A stretch of 64,000 nucleotides of DNA from Conservatibacter flavescens (lineage in GTDB: Bacteria > Pseudomonadota > Gammaproteobacteria > Enterobacterales > Pasteurellaceae), in NCBI RefSeq assembly GCF_002795425.1, contig NZ_PHHA01000002.1:362736-426735 (forward strand). Direction: 5' to 3'. Each line of letters starts with the position of its first letter. Within the stretch, counting starts at the first letter, position 1. Both the position numbers and the translations under genes were made by a program. The notes beneath the pieces were generated by a model, which was not told the DNA's origin, ran no database searches, and saw nothing but the letters and a program-made list of their open reading frames with translations. Shown here in pieces: positions 27,259 to 35,264 of this stretch.

Positions 27259-29277
27259 TTAATTCCACAATTTAGCTAAATCCGCCGCCATTTTTTCAGC
27301 TTCTTTTAAGAAAAAGTCTGGCGCTTCATAGTCTTTTGGCAAATCATCAATATCTTTAATCTTCTTCTTGCCTTCACGAGTAAAACGCGCATTCAAATCT
27401 TTCAAACGTTTAGCATCGTCTTTATCATTTTCCGCTTTGCGTTCCGCAAAGTTTAAGGAAATAAATTTGCGATCTCGACGTTCATTTCGAATGGCTAAAT
27501 CTTCCGCTAATGTAATAAACTCAGGATCTTTAGCGATACGCTCTTCGTGTTTTTTGGTTAACTCACCAATAAACGCTTTAGCGTTCCCCACTTGCGCATA
27601 AGGCGCTGGAGGTAATTTATCCCAAGGTAGTGCATTATCTTCTTTGTCTTCACCATATTCTTTTGTATCAATAATTTCAGGAAAACGAACATCCGGCGCA
27701 ACCCCTTTCAATTGAGTACTTCCACCATCAATACGATAGAATTTCTGAATAGTATATTGTAAAAAGCCTAATGGTGTTTGATTCAAGTCATAAACAAAAT
27801 TCAGCGGGCGACTTTGTTGTACCGTCCCCTTACCAAATGTATTTTGTCCAATGACAATTCCGCGATTATAATCCTGCATTGCCGCTGCAAAAATTTCCGA
27901 AGCTGAAGCACTAAAACGATTGATCATCACGATAAGTGGGCCATTATATACTTGTGCTGCATCCGGATCTTCATGTACTCGAATACGGCCAAAAGCATCA
28001 CGTACTTGTACCACCGGTCCATCACTGATAAATAAACCGCTCAACTCAACAGCTTCCGTTAATGCGCCACCACCATTATCACGCAAATCAATAATTAATG
28101 AAGTTGCTTTTTTCTCCTTCATTTCTTCCAGTAATTTTCGAACATCCTTAGTCAAACCAATGTAAAAACCTGGAATTTTAATTACTGCGACATTTTCCCC
28201 ATCAACTTTTTCAACCGTTAATTTGGCTGCACGATCTTCAATGCGCACTGTATCTCGAACTAAAGTCACAATACGCGGTTTTCCTCCTTTAGCAGGTTCT
28301 ATTTCTAACCGCACTTTTGTTCCTTTCTTTCCCTTTATTTTGTCAACGACATCATCTAAACGCCAACCAACAACATCTTCAATTTCACCTTTTTCTTGGC
28401 CTACACCAATAATTTTATCACCCGCACTTAATTTTTTACTTTTATCTGCAGGTGCGCCAGGCACTAAAGACTTAATAATGGTTTCGTCATCTTCGGATTG
28501 TAAAGTTGCCCCAATCCCTTCTAGGGATAAATTCATATCCTCATTAAAACTTTTCGCTGTTCTTGGTGCTAAATAGCTAGTATGAGGATCAATTTCTCGT
28601 GCAAACCCATTTAAATAGAGCTGCGTGATATCATCAGCTTTTGTCTGTGTCAAACGACGAATGGCCAAGTTATAACGCTTAGTCAATGTCTTTTTCACTT
28701 CAGGCCATTTCTTATCTTTGAGTAATAAGTTAATGACATCATTTTTCACGCGCTGTTCCCATAATTTGTTGGCTTCATCTTCTGTTTTCGGCCATGGCGC
28801 ATTTTCACGATTAATTTCTAGTTGATCATGCCCTTTTAAATCAGGCTCTTTATCTAATAACGATAACGCATAACGATAACGCTCATAACGACGTTTCATC
28901 ATGAGATCATACATAGCGAAAGCGATATCTAATTTTCCTTCATTTAATTCATCATCAATTTTATCGGCAAACTTCGCTCGCATTTCATCAATATCTGATT
29001 GAATAAAAGTATTATGGTTATAATCTAATGCGTTTAAATAACGATCAAAGATTTTTTGCGAAAAGGCATCATCAAGGGTAAATTTACGATAATGCGATTG
29101 AGTTAATCTTGCCGTTGCACGCTTAGTCGCTAAACTGTTTTCTTCTGTTGGCACAGGCAATACAATCTCATTCAATTTAATTTTAGGCTCAACCGCGTAT
29201 GCTGGGTGAGTCGATAATAAACAAATTGAACTCAATAACATTGTCGCTAAATAATGTTTTGACTGAGTAAATTTCAT
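27259..29277 (-). CDS. prc: Tail-specific protease Prc (Tsp), S41A
   Basis: A periplasmic PDZ protease that in E. coli, with NlpI, degrades the endopeptidase MepS and so limits cell-wall growth. The 672 residues have a signal peptide, an N-terminal helical domain, a PDZ domain (near LVPGAPADKSKKL) and the catalytic core. Aligning with E. coli, the Ser-Lys dyad is Ser458 (in FSASASE) and Lys483 (in FGKGTVQQ), with Asp469 conserved. It is followed upstream by proQ in the same direction, as in E. coli. Confidence 0.95.
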   Translation of the reverse strand: MKFTQSKHYLATMLLSSICLLSTHPAYAVEPKIKLNEIVLPVPTEENSLATKRATARLTQSHYRKFTLDDAFSQKIFDRYLNALDYNHNTFIQSDIDEMRAKFADKIDDELNEGKLDIAFAMYDLMMKRRYERYRYALSLLDKEPDLKGHDQLEINRENAPWPKTEDEANKLWEQRVKNDVINLLLKDKKWPEVKKTLTKRYNLAIRRLTQTKADDITQLYLNGFAREIDPHTSYLAPRTAKSFNEDMNLSLEGIGATLQSEDDETIIKSLVPGAPADKSKKLSAGDKIIGVGQEKGEIEDVVGWRLDDVVDKIKGKKGTKVRLEIEPAKGGKPRIVTLVRDTVRIEDRAAKLTVEKVDGENVAVIKIPGFYIGLTKDVRKLLEEMKEKKATSLIIDLRDNGGGALTEAVELSGLFISDGPVVQVRDAFGRIRVHEDPDAAQVYNGPLIVMINRFSASASEIFAAAMQDYNRGIVIGQNTFGKGTVQQSRPLNFVYDLNQTPLGFLQYTIQKFYRIDGGSTQLKGVAPDVRFPEIIDTKEYGEDKEDNALPWDKLPPAPYAQVGNAKAFIGELTKKHEERIAKDPEFITLAEDLAIRNERRDRKFISLNFAERKAENDKDDAKRLKDLNARFTREGKKKIKDIDDLPKDYEAPDFFLKEAEKMAADLAKLWN

Positions 29278-29378
29278 TCTAATAGAATCCTTTAATTTTC
29301 AATCAGATAAAGATAAAAAAACACCGACAAGCATATAAACGCCCATATCGATGCTTTGTAGTATCTTAGTAAATACAC

Positions 29379-30038
29379 CTAGTTATTGTTAAAAAGACGA
29401 TCAGCATTCACGCTGATTACAAGCCCATTATTTAACTGCACACGCGCTGAATCCTTATATACTTCAAGCACTGTCGCATGTTGTGTACGATCGCCAGCTT
29501 TCACTTTAACCACATCATTAACCGATAATTTTTCCATATCCACAGAGGTTAAATCTAACTTAGGCTTACGTTTTAAATGCGTATTTGTTTTTCGAGATTG
29601 AGCCTCTTGACCACTTGTTGATATTTTATTGCGTCCTTTTTTATGTGGTTTTGCATTGGCTGCTTTCTCGGCTGCGCGTTTTTCTGCCAATTTTGCTTTT
29701 GCTGTTTGTAATTGCTCAGCCGCATGTTCCGCATGTTCTTTTTCTAGTACGCCACAAGCATTACCTTGTAAATCAACGCGTTGCGCTCCTTCTCGACAAC
29801 CATGTAAATATCGCCAATTTGATGTATATTGACGTAATACCTGTCTCAACTGAGTTTTGCTAACACGCTCATCACCTTCCAATGCTTCTGATAAATCTTG
29901 AAAAATCCCAACCTTAAGCGGTTTAGCTTCTCCTTCAGTTGAAAAACAAAGTGGAAACTTCTCAGCTAAATAGGCAATAATCTCTTTATTATTTGTAAAC
30001 TTTTGCGTTTGAACTTCAACAACTTCAACGTCTGCCAT
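29379..30038 (-). CDS. proQ: RNA chaperone ProQ
   Basis: A 219-residue RNA-binding protein with an N-terminal FinO-like domain (about 1-115, including FPLCFS and the LRQVLRQYTSNWRYLHG region), a charged Ala/Lys-rich linker, and a C-terminal Tudor/SH3-like domain (VKAGDRTQHATVLEVYKDSARVQL). ProQ binds structured sRNAs and mRNA 3' ends. The start at MADVEV has an AGGATAT site; the longer frame adds 24 unlikely residues. The candidate sRNA after dxs is the kind of target it could bind, though that is only inference. Confidence 0.94.
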   Translation of the reverse strand: MADVEVVEVQTQKFTNNKEIIAYLAEKFPLCFSTEGEAKPLKVGIFQDLSEALEGDERVSKTQLRQVLRQYTSNWRYLHGCREGAQRVDLQGNACGVLEKEHAEHAAEQLQTAKAKLAEKRAAEKAANAKPHKKGRNKISTSGQEAQSRKTNTHLKRKPKLDLTSVDMEKLSVNDVVKVKAGDRTQHATVLEVYKDSARVQLNNGLVISVNADRLFNNN

Positions 30039-30297
30039 GTGATATCCTAAAAAACCAATATAATCAAATCTTCTCTTTATAGTGTATCGTACTTTCGGAT
30101 TAAATGACAATTGTTAATCACGTCTAAAGTATCAATTTTTAAAATCTCTTTCAGATTTAGACCGCACTTTATATTATCGGTTCAATAAATACATAATTTT
30201 TTGATAAAGCGCTTGAGAAATTTTTGCTGATTTATATACTATGCCTTTGCGATTTTAAGATGAAAACGCCCTATTTTAAACTGATAGACGATTATAT

Positions 30298-31569
30298 ATG
30301 GACACAACAGCTCCCCAAAATACCTTTCATCAATTAACGCATTGTACAGAATGCGGTGCGCTTGTGTCTGTGCCTAACCTAGTCGCGCGACAAACTGCTG
30401 AATGCCCGCGTTGCCACCATACATTAAAATCCGCTGATCGCTGGAGCCTTAAACGCTGTGCTTTTATTGCATTATCTATTTTAATTTTAATGCCTTTTGC
30501 GCTTAAGTTTCCACTCATTAGTATCAATTTGCTCGGTTCACCTATCCACGCCTCCGTTTGGGACGGTGTTTGGAAAATGGCAACAGCTGGGTTTCCCTAT
30601 ACCGCATTTTTAGTCTTTTTATGCGCAATTGTTACGCCTGTTTTTTTTGCGTTATTAGTACTGCTACTCCGTATTTCACAAATGCTTAATATCAAACCAC
30701 GTAACGTTTTATTGACAATTAACTATCTCAAGCCATGGGTGATGCTTGATGTTTATCTCGTTTCGATTGGTGTTGCTGCATTTAAAGTGCGTGAATATGC
30801 CGATCTACATATTGATATTTATCTGATTGCCTTTGTTTTTACAGCCCTATTAACTACGCTCTTATTTATTAAAATTAATCCTAAAGCACTTTGGAATGAT
30901 TTTTATCCCGAACATCAACATATCCAAAATATGTCAGAGCAAAACGCCTTATGCTGCTGTACTAATTGTGAATACTCTTTTGAGCATGCCATATTAAACC
31001 GCAAGAACCAACCGACTTGCCCACGTTGTTTACACCGAATAAATATAGACGATAGCTTAATTTTACAAGGGACTTGGGCCACATTAATTGCTGGTATCAT
31101 TATGCTTATTCCGGCGAATCTACTCCCTATTTCCAGTATTTATCTCGCAGGTGCGCCTTCAGCGGACACACTCATGTCTGGTGTGATTTCTTTTATTAAT
31201 ATGGGAAGTTATTTCGTCGCTTTTGTCGTATTTACCGCCAGTATTTTTGTACCTATCAGTAAGATATTAATTATGATTTATCTATTGCTGTCAGTTCATT
31301 TTCAATGGCGTCATTCTATTAAATGGCAAATGCGATTATTACATATAGTACACTTTGTTGGGCGGTGGTCTATGTTAGATTTATTTGTTCTTGCTTTAAT
31401 GATGTCTTTAGTCACTCGAGGACAAATTATCACATTCTCCGTCGGCCCTGCAGCTTTATACTTTGGGGCTGCTGTTTTTTTAACTATGATTTCTACATCA
31501 CTTTTTGACAGTCGTTTACTTTGGAAAATTTATGACAAACAATACTCAAACACCGGAACAAAACACTAA
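30298..31569 (+). CDS. letA: Inner-membrane lipid transport protein LetA (YebS, PqiA family)
   Basis: A 423-residue PqiA-family protein with two zinc-ribbon modules (CTEC ... CPRC near 18-40 and CTNC ... CPRC near 220-246), each followed by a block of four predicted helices. LetA works with LetB to move phospholipids between inner and outer membranes. In E. coli, the proQ-yebR-yebS-yebT neighbourhood is the same except that yebR (msrC) is absent here. letB starts 38 bases before the letA stop. Confidence 0.93.
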   Translation: MDTTAPQNTFHQLTHCTECGALVSVPNLVARQTAECPRCHHTLKSADRWSLKRCAFIALSILILMPFALKFPLISINLLGSPIHASVWDGVWKMATAGFPYTAFLVFLCAIVTPVFFALLVLLLRISQMLNIKPRNVLLTINYLKPWVMLDVYLVSIGVAAFKVREYADLHIDIYLIAFVFTALLTTLLFIKINPKALWNDFYPEHQHIQNMSEQNALCCCTNCEYSFEHAILNRKNQPTCPRCLHRINIDDSLILQGTWATLIAGIIMLIPANLLPISSIYLAGAPSADTLMSGVISFINMGSYFVAFVVFTASIFVPISKILIMIYLLLSVHFQWRHSIKWQMRLLHIVHFVGRWSMLDLFVLALMMSLVTRGQIITFSVGPAALYFGAAVFLTMISTSLFDSRLLWKIYDKQYSNTGTKH

Positions 31570-34204
31570 CCATGTTGCCAAGGTTCGCCAGCTTAAACGC
31601 ATCTCACCATTTTGGCTACTTCCATTTATTGCCCTGTGTATTGGTGCGATCTTGTTCTTTCAAATTATTCAAGAACAAGGAACGAGTATCAAAATTACTT
31701 TCACAAATGGCGAAGGGCTAGTTGCAGGCAAAACACAAGTTCGATTTCAAGGCTTACAAATCGGTGAAGTCAAAAAAGTCAACTTTACGCCTGATTTAAA
31801 ACGTGTTGAAGTTATTGCTAATATTTATCCTGAAGCTAGCCGTGTTTTACGTGAAAATACAAAATTTTGGCTAGTGCAACCAAGTGCCTCCCTCGCGGGG
31901 ATTTCTGGTCTTGATGCTTTAGTTTCTGGTAATTATATTACTCTTCAACCTGGTGATGGGGAAGAAGAAAATGAGTTTATTGCTGAAAATGAAGGTCCAA
32001 TTGCTGAAGTCAACGAGGGAGATCTGCTCATTCATTTGATTGCAGACGATCTCGGTTCAATTTCTGCCGGCGCAAGTGTATATTATAAAAAAATGCCTGT
32101 CGGAAAAATCGCTGATTATCGGTTCACCAAAGATCAAGAAAAAGTCGAAATTGATGTGGTTATCGAAAAAAACTATGCAAACTTGATCAAAAAAGATTCA
32201 CGCTTTTGGAATATTAGTGGTTTTCAAGCGGATGTTAATCTTGGTGGTATTTCAGTGAATATGGAAAGCTTAAATTCCGTTGTACAAGGTGCGGTTTCTT
32301 TTGACTCTCCCGATGACAGCCCGAAAGCTGAATCCCAACAACGCTATACACTATATCCTAACTTACAAGCGGCAAAACGTGGCATTAATGTCGATATTAC
32401 GCTACCGAATATTACAGGATTAGAACCTAATAAAACCCTCGTGTTTTATCAAGGTATGCCTGTTGGCGTTTTATCTGAATTAGGCGTTAAAAATGATCAA
32501 GATCCGACCATGCCACCTCAAGATAACCAACAAAATCATATTCAAGGTAAGCTCTTAATTAATCCTAATATGTCAGGGTTATTAAAAGAAAATAGCACGA
32601 TTATTTTACGTGATAAAAAACTCACTCTCGGTAATCTAAACAGTGTTTGGGATCTATTCAAAGGTTATTCATTTGAGATTATCGCTGGTGATGGAAACCC
32701 CAAAGATAAATTTACCGTTATTCGCCAATCTGAATTATTATTAAAACAGCCTAATAGCCTAGTTTTTACACTTACCGCACCAGAAACTTATGGGGTGAGC
32801 GCGGGACAGCCTATTTACTATAATGGTATCATTATTGGGGAATTAATTAGTCAAGACATTACCATTGATGGTGTAACATTTAAAGCTGCGATTTCTGCTG
32901 AATATCGTCAACTAATAGGAGCTGATACAAAATTTGTTGCGGCCTCTAATCTTGACCTATCTCTTGGTTTAGATGGACTTAACGTACAAGCTGCTCCACC
33001 AGAAAAATGGTTAGAAGGCGGTGTTCGTATATTAGCGAAAACATCAGCAAAAAATCCTCCTCTTTCTAGCTACCCTCTATATCGTAATGTAGAATCAGCT
33101 GAAAATGGGATTACTAGCGCACAATTAACACCGACTATTACATTAACAGCTAGTAACTTACCAAGTATCAGTCAGGGCTCTTTAGTGCTTTATCGTCAAT
33201 ACGAAGTTGGGAAAATTTTAGATATTCGCCCACAAAATAAACATTTTGACATTGATGTCTTCATTTATCCTAAATACCGACATTTACTGACGACAAAAAG
33301 TAGATTTTGGGTAGAAAGTGCGGCACAAGTGGATATTACAACTCGAGGAATTAGCATCCAAGCCTCTCCTCTTGCTAGAACACTTAAAGGCGCAATTAGT
33401 TTTGATAATGAAGGCTCAAATACACAAAATAAGACACTATATGTTAATGAATTACGTGCAAAATCTGCAGGACAAGAAATTACTTTAATTACAACCAACG
33501 CTTCTAATTTAAGCAAAGGCATGGCACTACGTTATATGGGGTTAAATGTCGGTGAAATAGAACAAATTAATCTAGATAAAAACAATAACCGTATTATTGC
33601 TAAGGCACTTATCAATCCAAATTATATGGATATTGTGGCAAAAGAAAACAGCCGTTTTCAAGTCATTTCTCCTGAAATTTCCGCAGGCGGCATTCAAAAT
33701 TTAGATAGTTTACTTCAACCTTATATTGATATTGATGCCGGTTCAGGTAAACGAAAAACACAATTTACATTACGCCAAAGTGTTGAAAGTAATAATAAAT
33801 ATGATAATGGTGTTCCTTTCATATTAGAGACTAATGATGCGCTGAATTTAACATCAGGCTCACCGATTTATTATCGAGGTATTGAAGTGGGTAAAATTAA
33901 CCGCATGGAGTTGAATAGTCTCGGAGATCGAGTATTGGTACATATCCTCATCGCCAATAAGCACCATCATCTTGTACGACAAAACTCGCAATTTTGGATT
34001 TCATCTGGTTACAATTTTGAGCTAGGTTGGCAAGGCGCACAATTTAACACGGGTTCTGTACAACAATTCCTCAAAGGAGGAATTTCATTCGCAACACCAT
34101 CAGGACGAGTTGTACAGCCTGTGGCAAAATCAGGACAACGTTTCCTCTTACAAATCAAACGGCCTGAGCACGAGCGTCAATGGAATCAAGCCACTGCTGA
34201 ATAG
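31532..34204 (+). CDS. letB: MCE-domain lipid tunnel protein LetB (YebT)
   Basis: An 890-residue periplasm-spanning protein with one N-terminal transmembrane helix and, by my count, seven MCE repeats, each holding a V/I-x-Y/F-x-G-x-x-V/I-G pattern (QVRFQGLQIGEV, SVYYKKMPVGKI, LVFYQGMPVGVL, PIYYNGIIIGEL, LVLYRQYEVGKI, ALRYMGLNVGEI, PIYYRGIEVGKI). Seven repeats identify LetB rather than PqiB, which has three. LetB hexamers stack into a tunnel for lipids. I start at MTNNTQT, inside letA, because the transmembrane helix follows directly; the reading frame is open further upstream. Confidence 0.94.
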   Translation: MTNNTQTPEQNTNHVAKVRQLKRISPFWLLPFIALCIGAILFFQIIQEQGTSIKITFTNGEGLVAGKTQVRFQGLQIGEVKKVNFTPDLKRVEVIANIYPEASRVLRENTKFWLVQPSASLAGISGLDALVSGNYITLQPGDGEEENEFIAENEGPIAEVNEGDLLIHLIADDLGSISAGASVYYKKMPVGKIADYRFTKDQEKVEIDVVIEKNYANLIKKDSRFWNISGFQADVNLGGISVNMESLNSVVQGAVSFDSPDDSPKAESQQRYTLYPNLQAAKRGINVDITLPNITGLEPNKTLVFYQGMPVGVLSELGVKNDQDPTMPPQDNQQNHIQGKLLINPNMSGLLKENSTIILRDKKLTLGNLNSVWDLFKGYSFEIIAGDGNPKDKFTVIRQSELLLKQPNSLVFTLTAPETYGVSAGQPIYYNGIIIGELISQDITIDGVTFKAAISAEYRQLIGADTKFVAASNLDLSLGLDGLNVQAAPPEKWLEGGVRILAKTSAKNPPLSSYPLYRNVESAENGITSAQLTPTITLTASNLPSISQGSLVLYRQYEVGKILDIRPQNKHFDIDVFIYPKYRHLLTTKSRFWVESAAQVDITTRGISIQASPLARTLKGAISFDNEGSNTQNKTLYVNELRAKSAGQEITLITTNASNLSKGMALRYMGLNVGEIEQINLDKNNNRIIAKALINPNYMDIVAKENSRFQVISPEISAGGIQNLDSLLQPYIDIDAGSGKRKTQFTLRQSVESNNKYDNGVPFILETNDALNLTSGSPIYYRGIEVGKINRMELNSLGDRVLVHILIANKHHHLVRQNSQFWISSGYNFELGWQGAQFNTGSVQQFLKGGISFATPSGRVVQPVAKSGQRFLLQIKRPEHERQWNQATAE

Positions 34205-34214
34205 TTTGTGAAAT

Positions 34215-34266
34215 AATCTGCATCCCAAAAAGTTGGACTAACTTCCAATTTAATAAGATGCAGATT
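34215..34266 (+). terminator. Large nested hairpin after letB
   Basis: Outer arms AATCTGCATC/GATGCAGATT (10 bp, perfect) enclose a smaller hairpin (TTGGA/TCCAA). TTTTCC follows. It probably terminates letB. The inner text CCCAAAAAGTTGGA also resembles IS3-family inverted-repeat ends, noted among the findings. Confidence 0.5.
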
Positions 34267-34370
34267 TTCCTTCCTTTAATGTCAATTACAATGCACTTCT
34301 TATAAGCTTTAGCCAAGTACATTTTCGACCTTGTCACCTACAGATTATTAAATGACTGCCATCTCTCTAT

Positions 34371-34589
34371 CTATTTCTTCTTTTTCCCCTTGCCACAGAT
34401 ATTTTCACAAGGAATACCGTCACCATCTCTGTCTAAACGGCTTTCACCACATTGATTAAGATAATATTTCGCTTCCGCACAAGATTTTATTTCCTTGCAA
34501 TATTTTCTTGAATTTTCGCAACTATATTCCGCCGCAAAAAGCGATGATGAAAGAAAAAGTGCGGTAACAATTAGAAGATATTTTTTCAT
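34371..34589 (-). CDS. Small secreted excalibur-type calcium-binding protein
   Basis: A 72-residue protein with a signal peptide (MKKYLLIVTALFLSSSLFAA) and a compact mature part with six cysteines (24, 31, 37, 47, 61, 65). The C-terminal DRDGDGIPCE is the excalibur-type Dx[DN]xDGxxCE motif that binds calcium. A Lys-rich tail follows. It could be a free-standing extracellular domain; the function is unknown. A GGAG-type ribosome site precedes the ATG, and an uptake signal lies in the signal-peptide coding region. Confidence 0.85.
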   Translation of the reverse strand: MKKYLLIVTALFLSSSLFAAEYSCENSRKYCKEIKSCAEAKYYLNQCGESRLDRDGDGIPCENICGKGKKKK

Positions 34590-34650
34590 TGTAACTCCTT
34601 AATCTATTTTGCATATTGCAACCACTGCTGTTCAGTAATAATTTTTACCT

Positions 34651-34758
34651 TAGTAAAATTGTTTCCCAAGAAAAGCTCTCAGCTCAACAAATAATGTTTC
34701 AGAAACTTCAGCATTATTTGCTTCAAAATTAAACTTTGCTAAACACTGAGTAGCCATT
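34651..34758 (-). CDS. Possible small ORF of 35 residues, unrecognised
   Basis: The frame starts MATQCLAKFNFEANN and ends FLGKQFY. It has a possible AAGG ribosome site 7 bases before the ATG, and an in-frame stop lies just upstream. The residue composition looks protein-like, with alternating hydrophobic residues (SETLFVELRAFL). I do not recognise a family. It may be a real small protein or the remnant of a larger gene. Confidence 0.3.
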
Positions 34759-34784
34759 TCATAACCTTTTTAAGGATTAAAATT

Positions 34785-34816
34785 CGGGTGCAATCGGGTG
34801 CAAATTCGGGTGCAAA
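34785..34816. repeat. Three direct copies of TCGGGTGCAA
   Basis: Copies lie at 34785-34794, 34795-34804 and 34807-34816; the first and third are preceded by AT. Short tandem sites like these are found as integrase arm-binding sites next to att sites, but this is only one reading. Confidence 0.7.
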
Positions 34817-34946
34817 CTTGCTGTATTCGTGATCCTTTTAGATCATAAAACAAGCGTTTTACAATGTAAACACCCTAAATAATAAACAGTGTTGTTATTT
34901 ACAGTATATAGTTTTAAGTTATTGATTTTAGAGGGGTTTTAAGACT

Positions 34947-34976
34947 AAAAAAGCCAGTTTTTAAAACTGGCTTTTT
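34947..34976 (-). terminator. Terminator of tRNA-Leu
   Basis: On the minus strand, AAAGCCAGTTTT/AAAACTGGCTTTTT forms a long stem with T-runs. It lies about 20 bases beyond the tRNA 3' end. The stem is symmetrical enough to act in both directions. Confidence 0.75.
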
Positions 34977-34994
34977 ATACATAGGTTGGAATAT

Positions 34995-35081
34995 TGGTGC
35001 CTGAGGCCGGACTCGAACCGGCACGCTTTTAAGGGCGGCGGATTTTGAATCCGCTACGTCTACCAATTTCGTCACTCAGGC
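34995..35081 (-). tRNA. tRNA-Leu (anticodon CAA)
   Basis: An 87-base class II tRNA. The acceptor stem is GCCTGAG/CTCAGGC, then A and an encoded CCA. The D-arm region contains AATTGGTAGACG. The anticodon loop TTCAAAA reads CAA between stems GCGGA and TCCGC. A long variable arm (CGCCCTTAAAAGCGT) and GGTTCGAGTCC T-arm follow. It decodes UUG. Confidence 0.97.
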
Positions 35082-35125
35082 TAATGTTGATTTACTATAA
35101 TGTAATATCCTATTCAATGTAGTGA

Positions 35126-35153
35126 ATTATAACCTGCGATGAATTGTTTGCAA
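35126..35153 (-). promoter_or_regulatory. Promoter of tRNA-Leu
   Basis: On the minus strand, TTGCAA (-35) and TATAAT (-10) are separated by 16 bases, placing the start about 38 bases before the mature tRNA. Confidence 0.7.
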
Positions 35154-35264
35154 GTAAAAACATGGTAAATTCGACTAATTGCATTAAATTTCATCAACAT
35201 TAATTTTCTACCCAAATACCCGTGTATTTTATAAACGTTCTCTACTCGTAATAGACGATTTCTT

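Larger units (their letters stand above)
34590..34994. other. Gene-poor stretch between excalibur gene and tRNA-Leu: possible element scar
   Basis: About 400 bases with no long ORF. Going right, the minus strand shows a fragment reading KIITEQQWLQYAK then a stop (about 34609-34650), a possible 35-codon ORF (34651-34758), three copies of a 10-base repeat (34785-34816), an AT-rich stretch, and the tRNA-Leu terminator. The mix of short reading-frame pieces and repeats beside a tRNA gene is typical of old integration sites, but I see no integrase. Confidence 0.45.

Noticed and set aside
29585..29863. 92-codon plus-strand ORF inside proQ
   Set aside because: It is an antisense shadow of the Ala/Lys-rich proQ linker.
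31532..34204. Annotation as PqiB
   Set aside because: Seven MCE repeats and the proQ neighbourhood fit LetB/YebT; PqiB has three repeats.
34785..34816. CRISPR array
   Set aside because: The repeat units are only 10 bases with zero to two bases between copies; there are no spacers and no cas genes.
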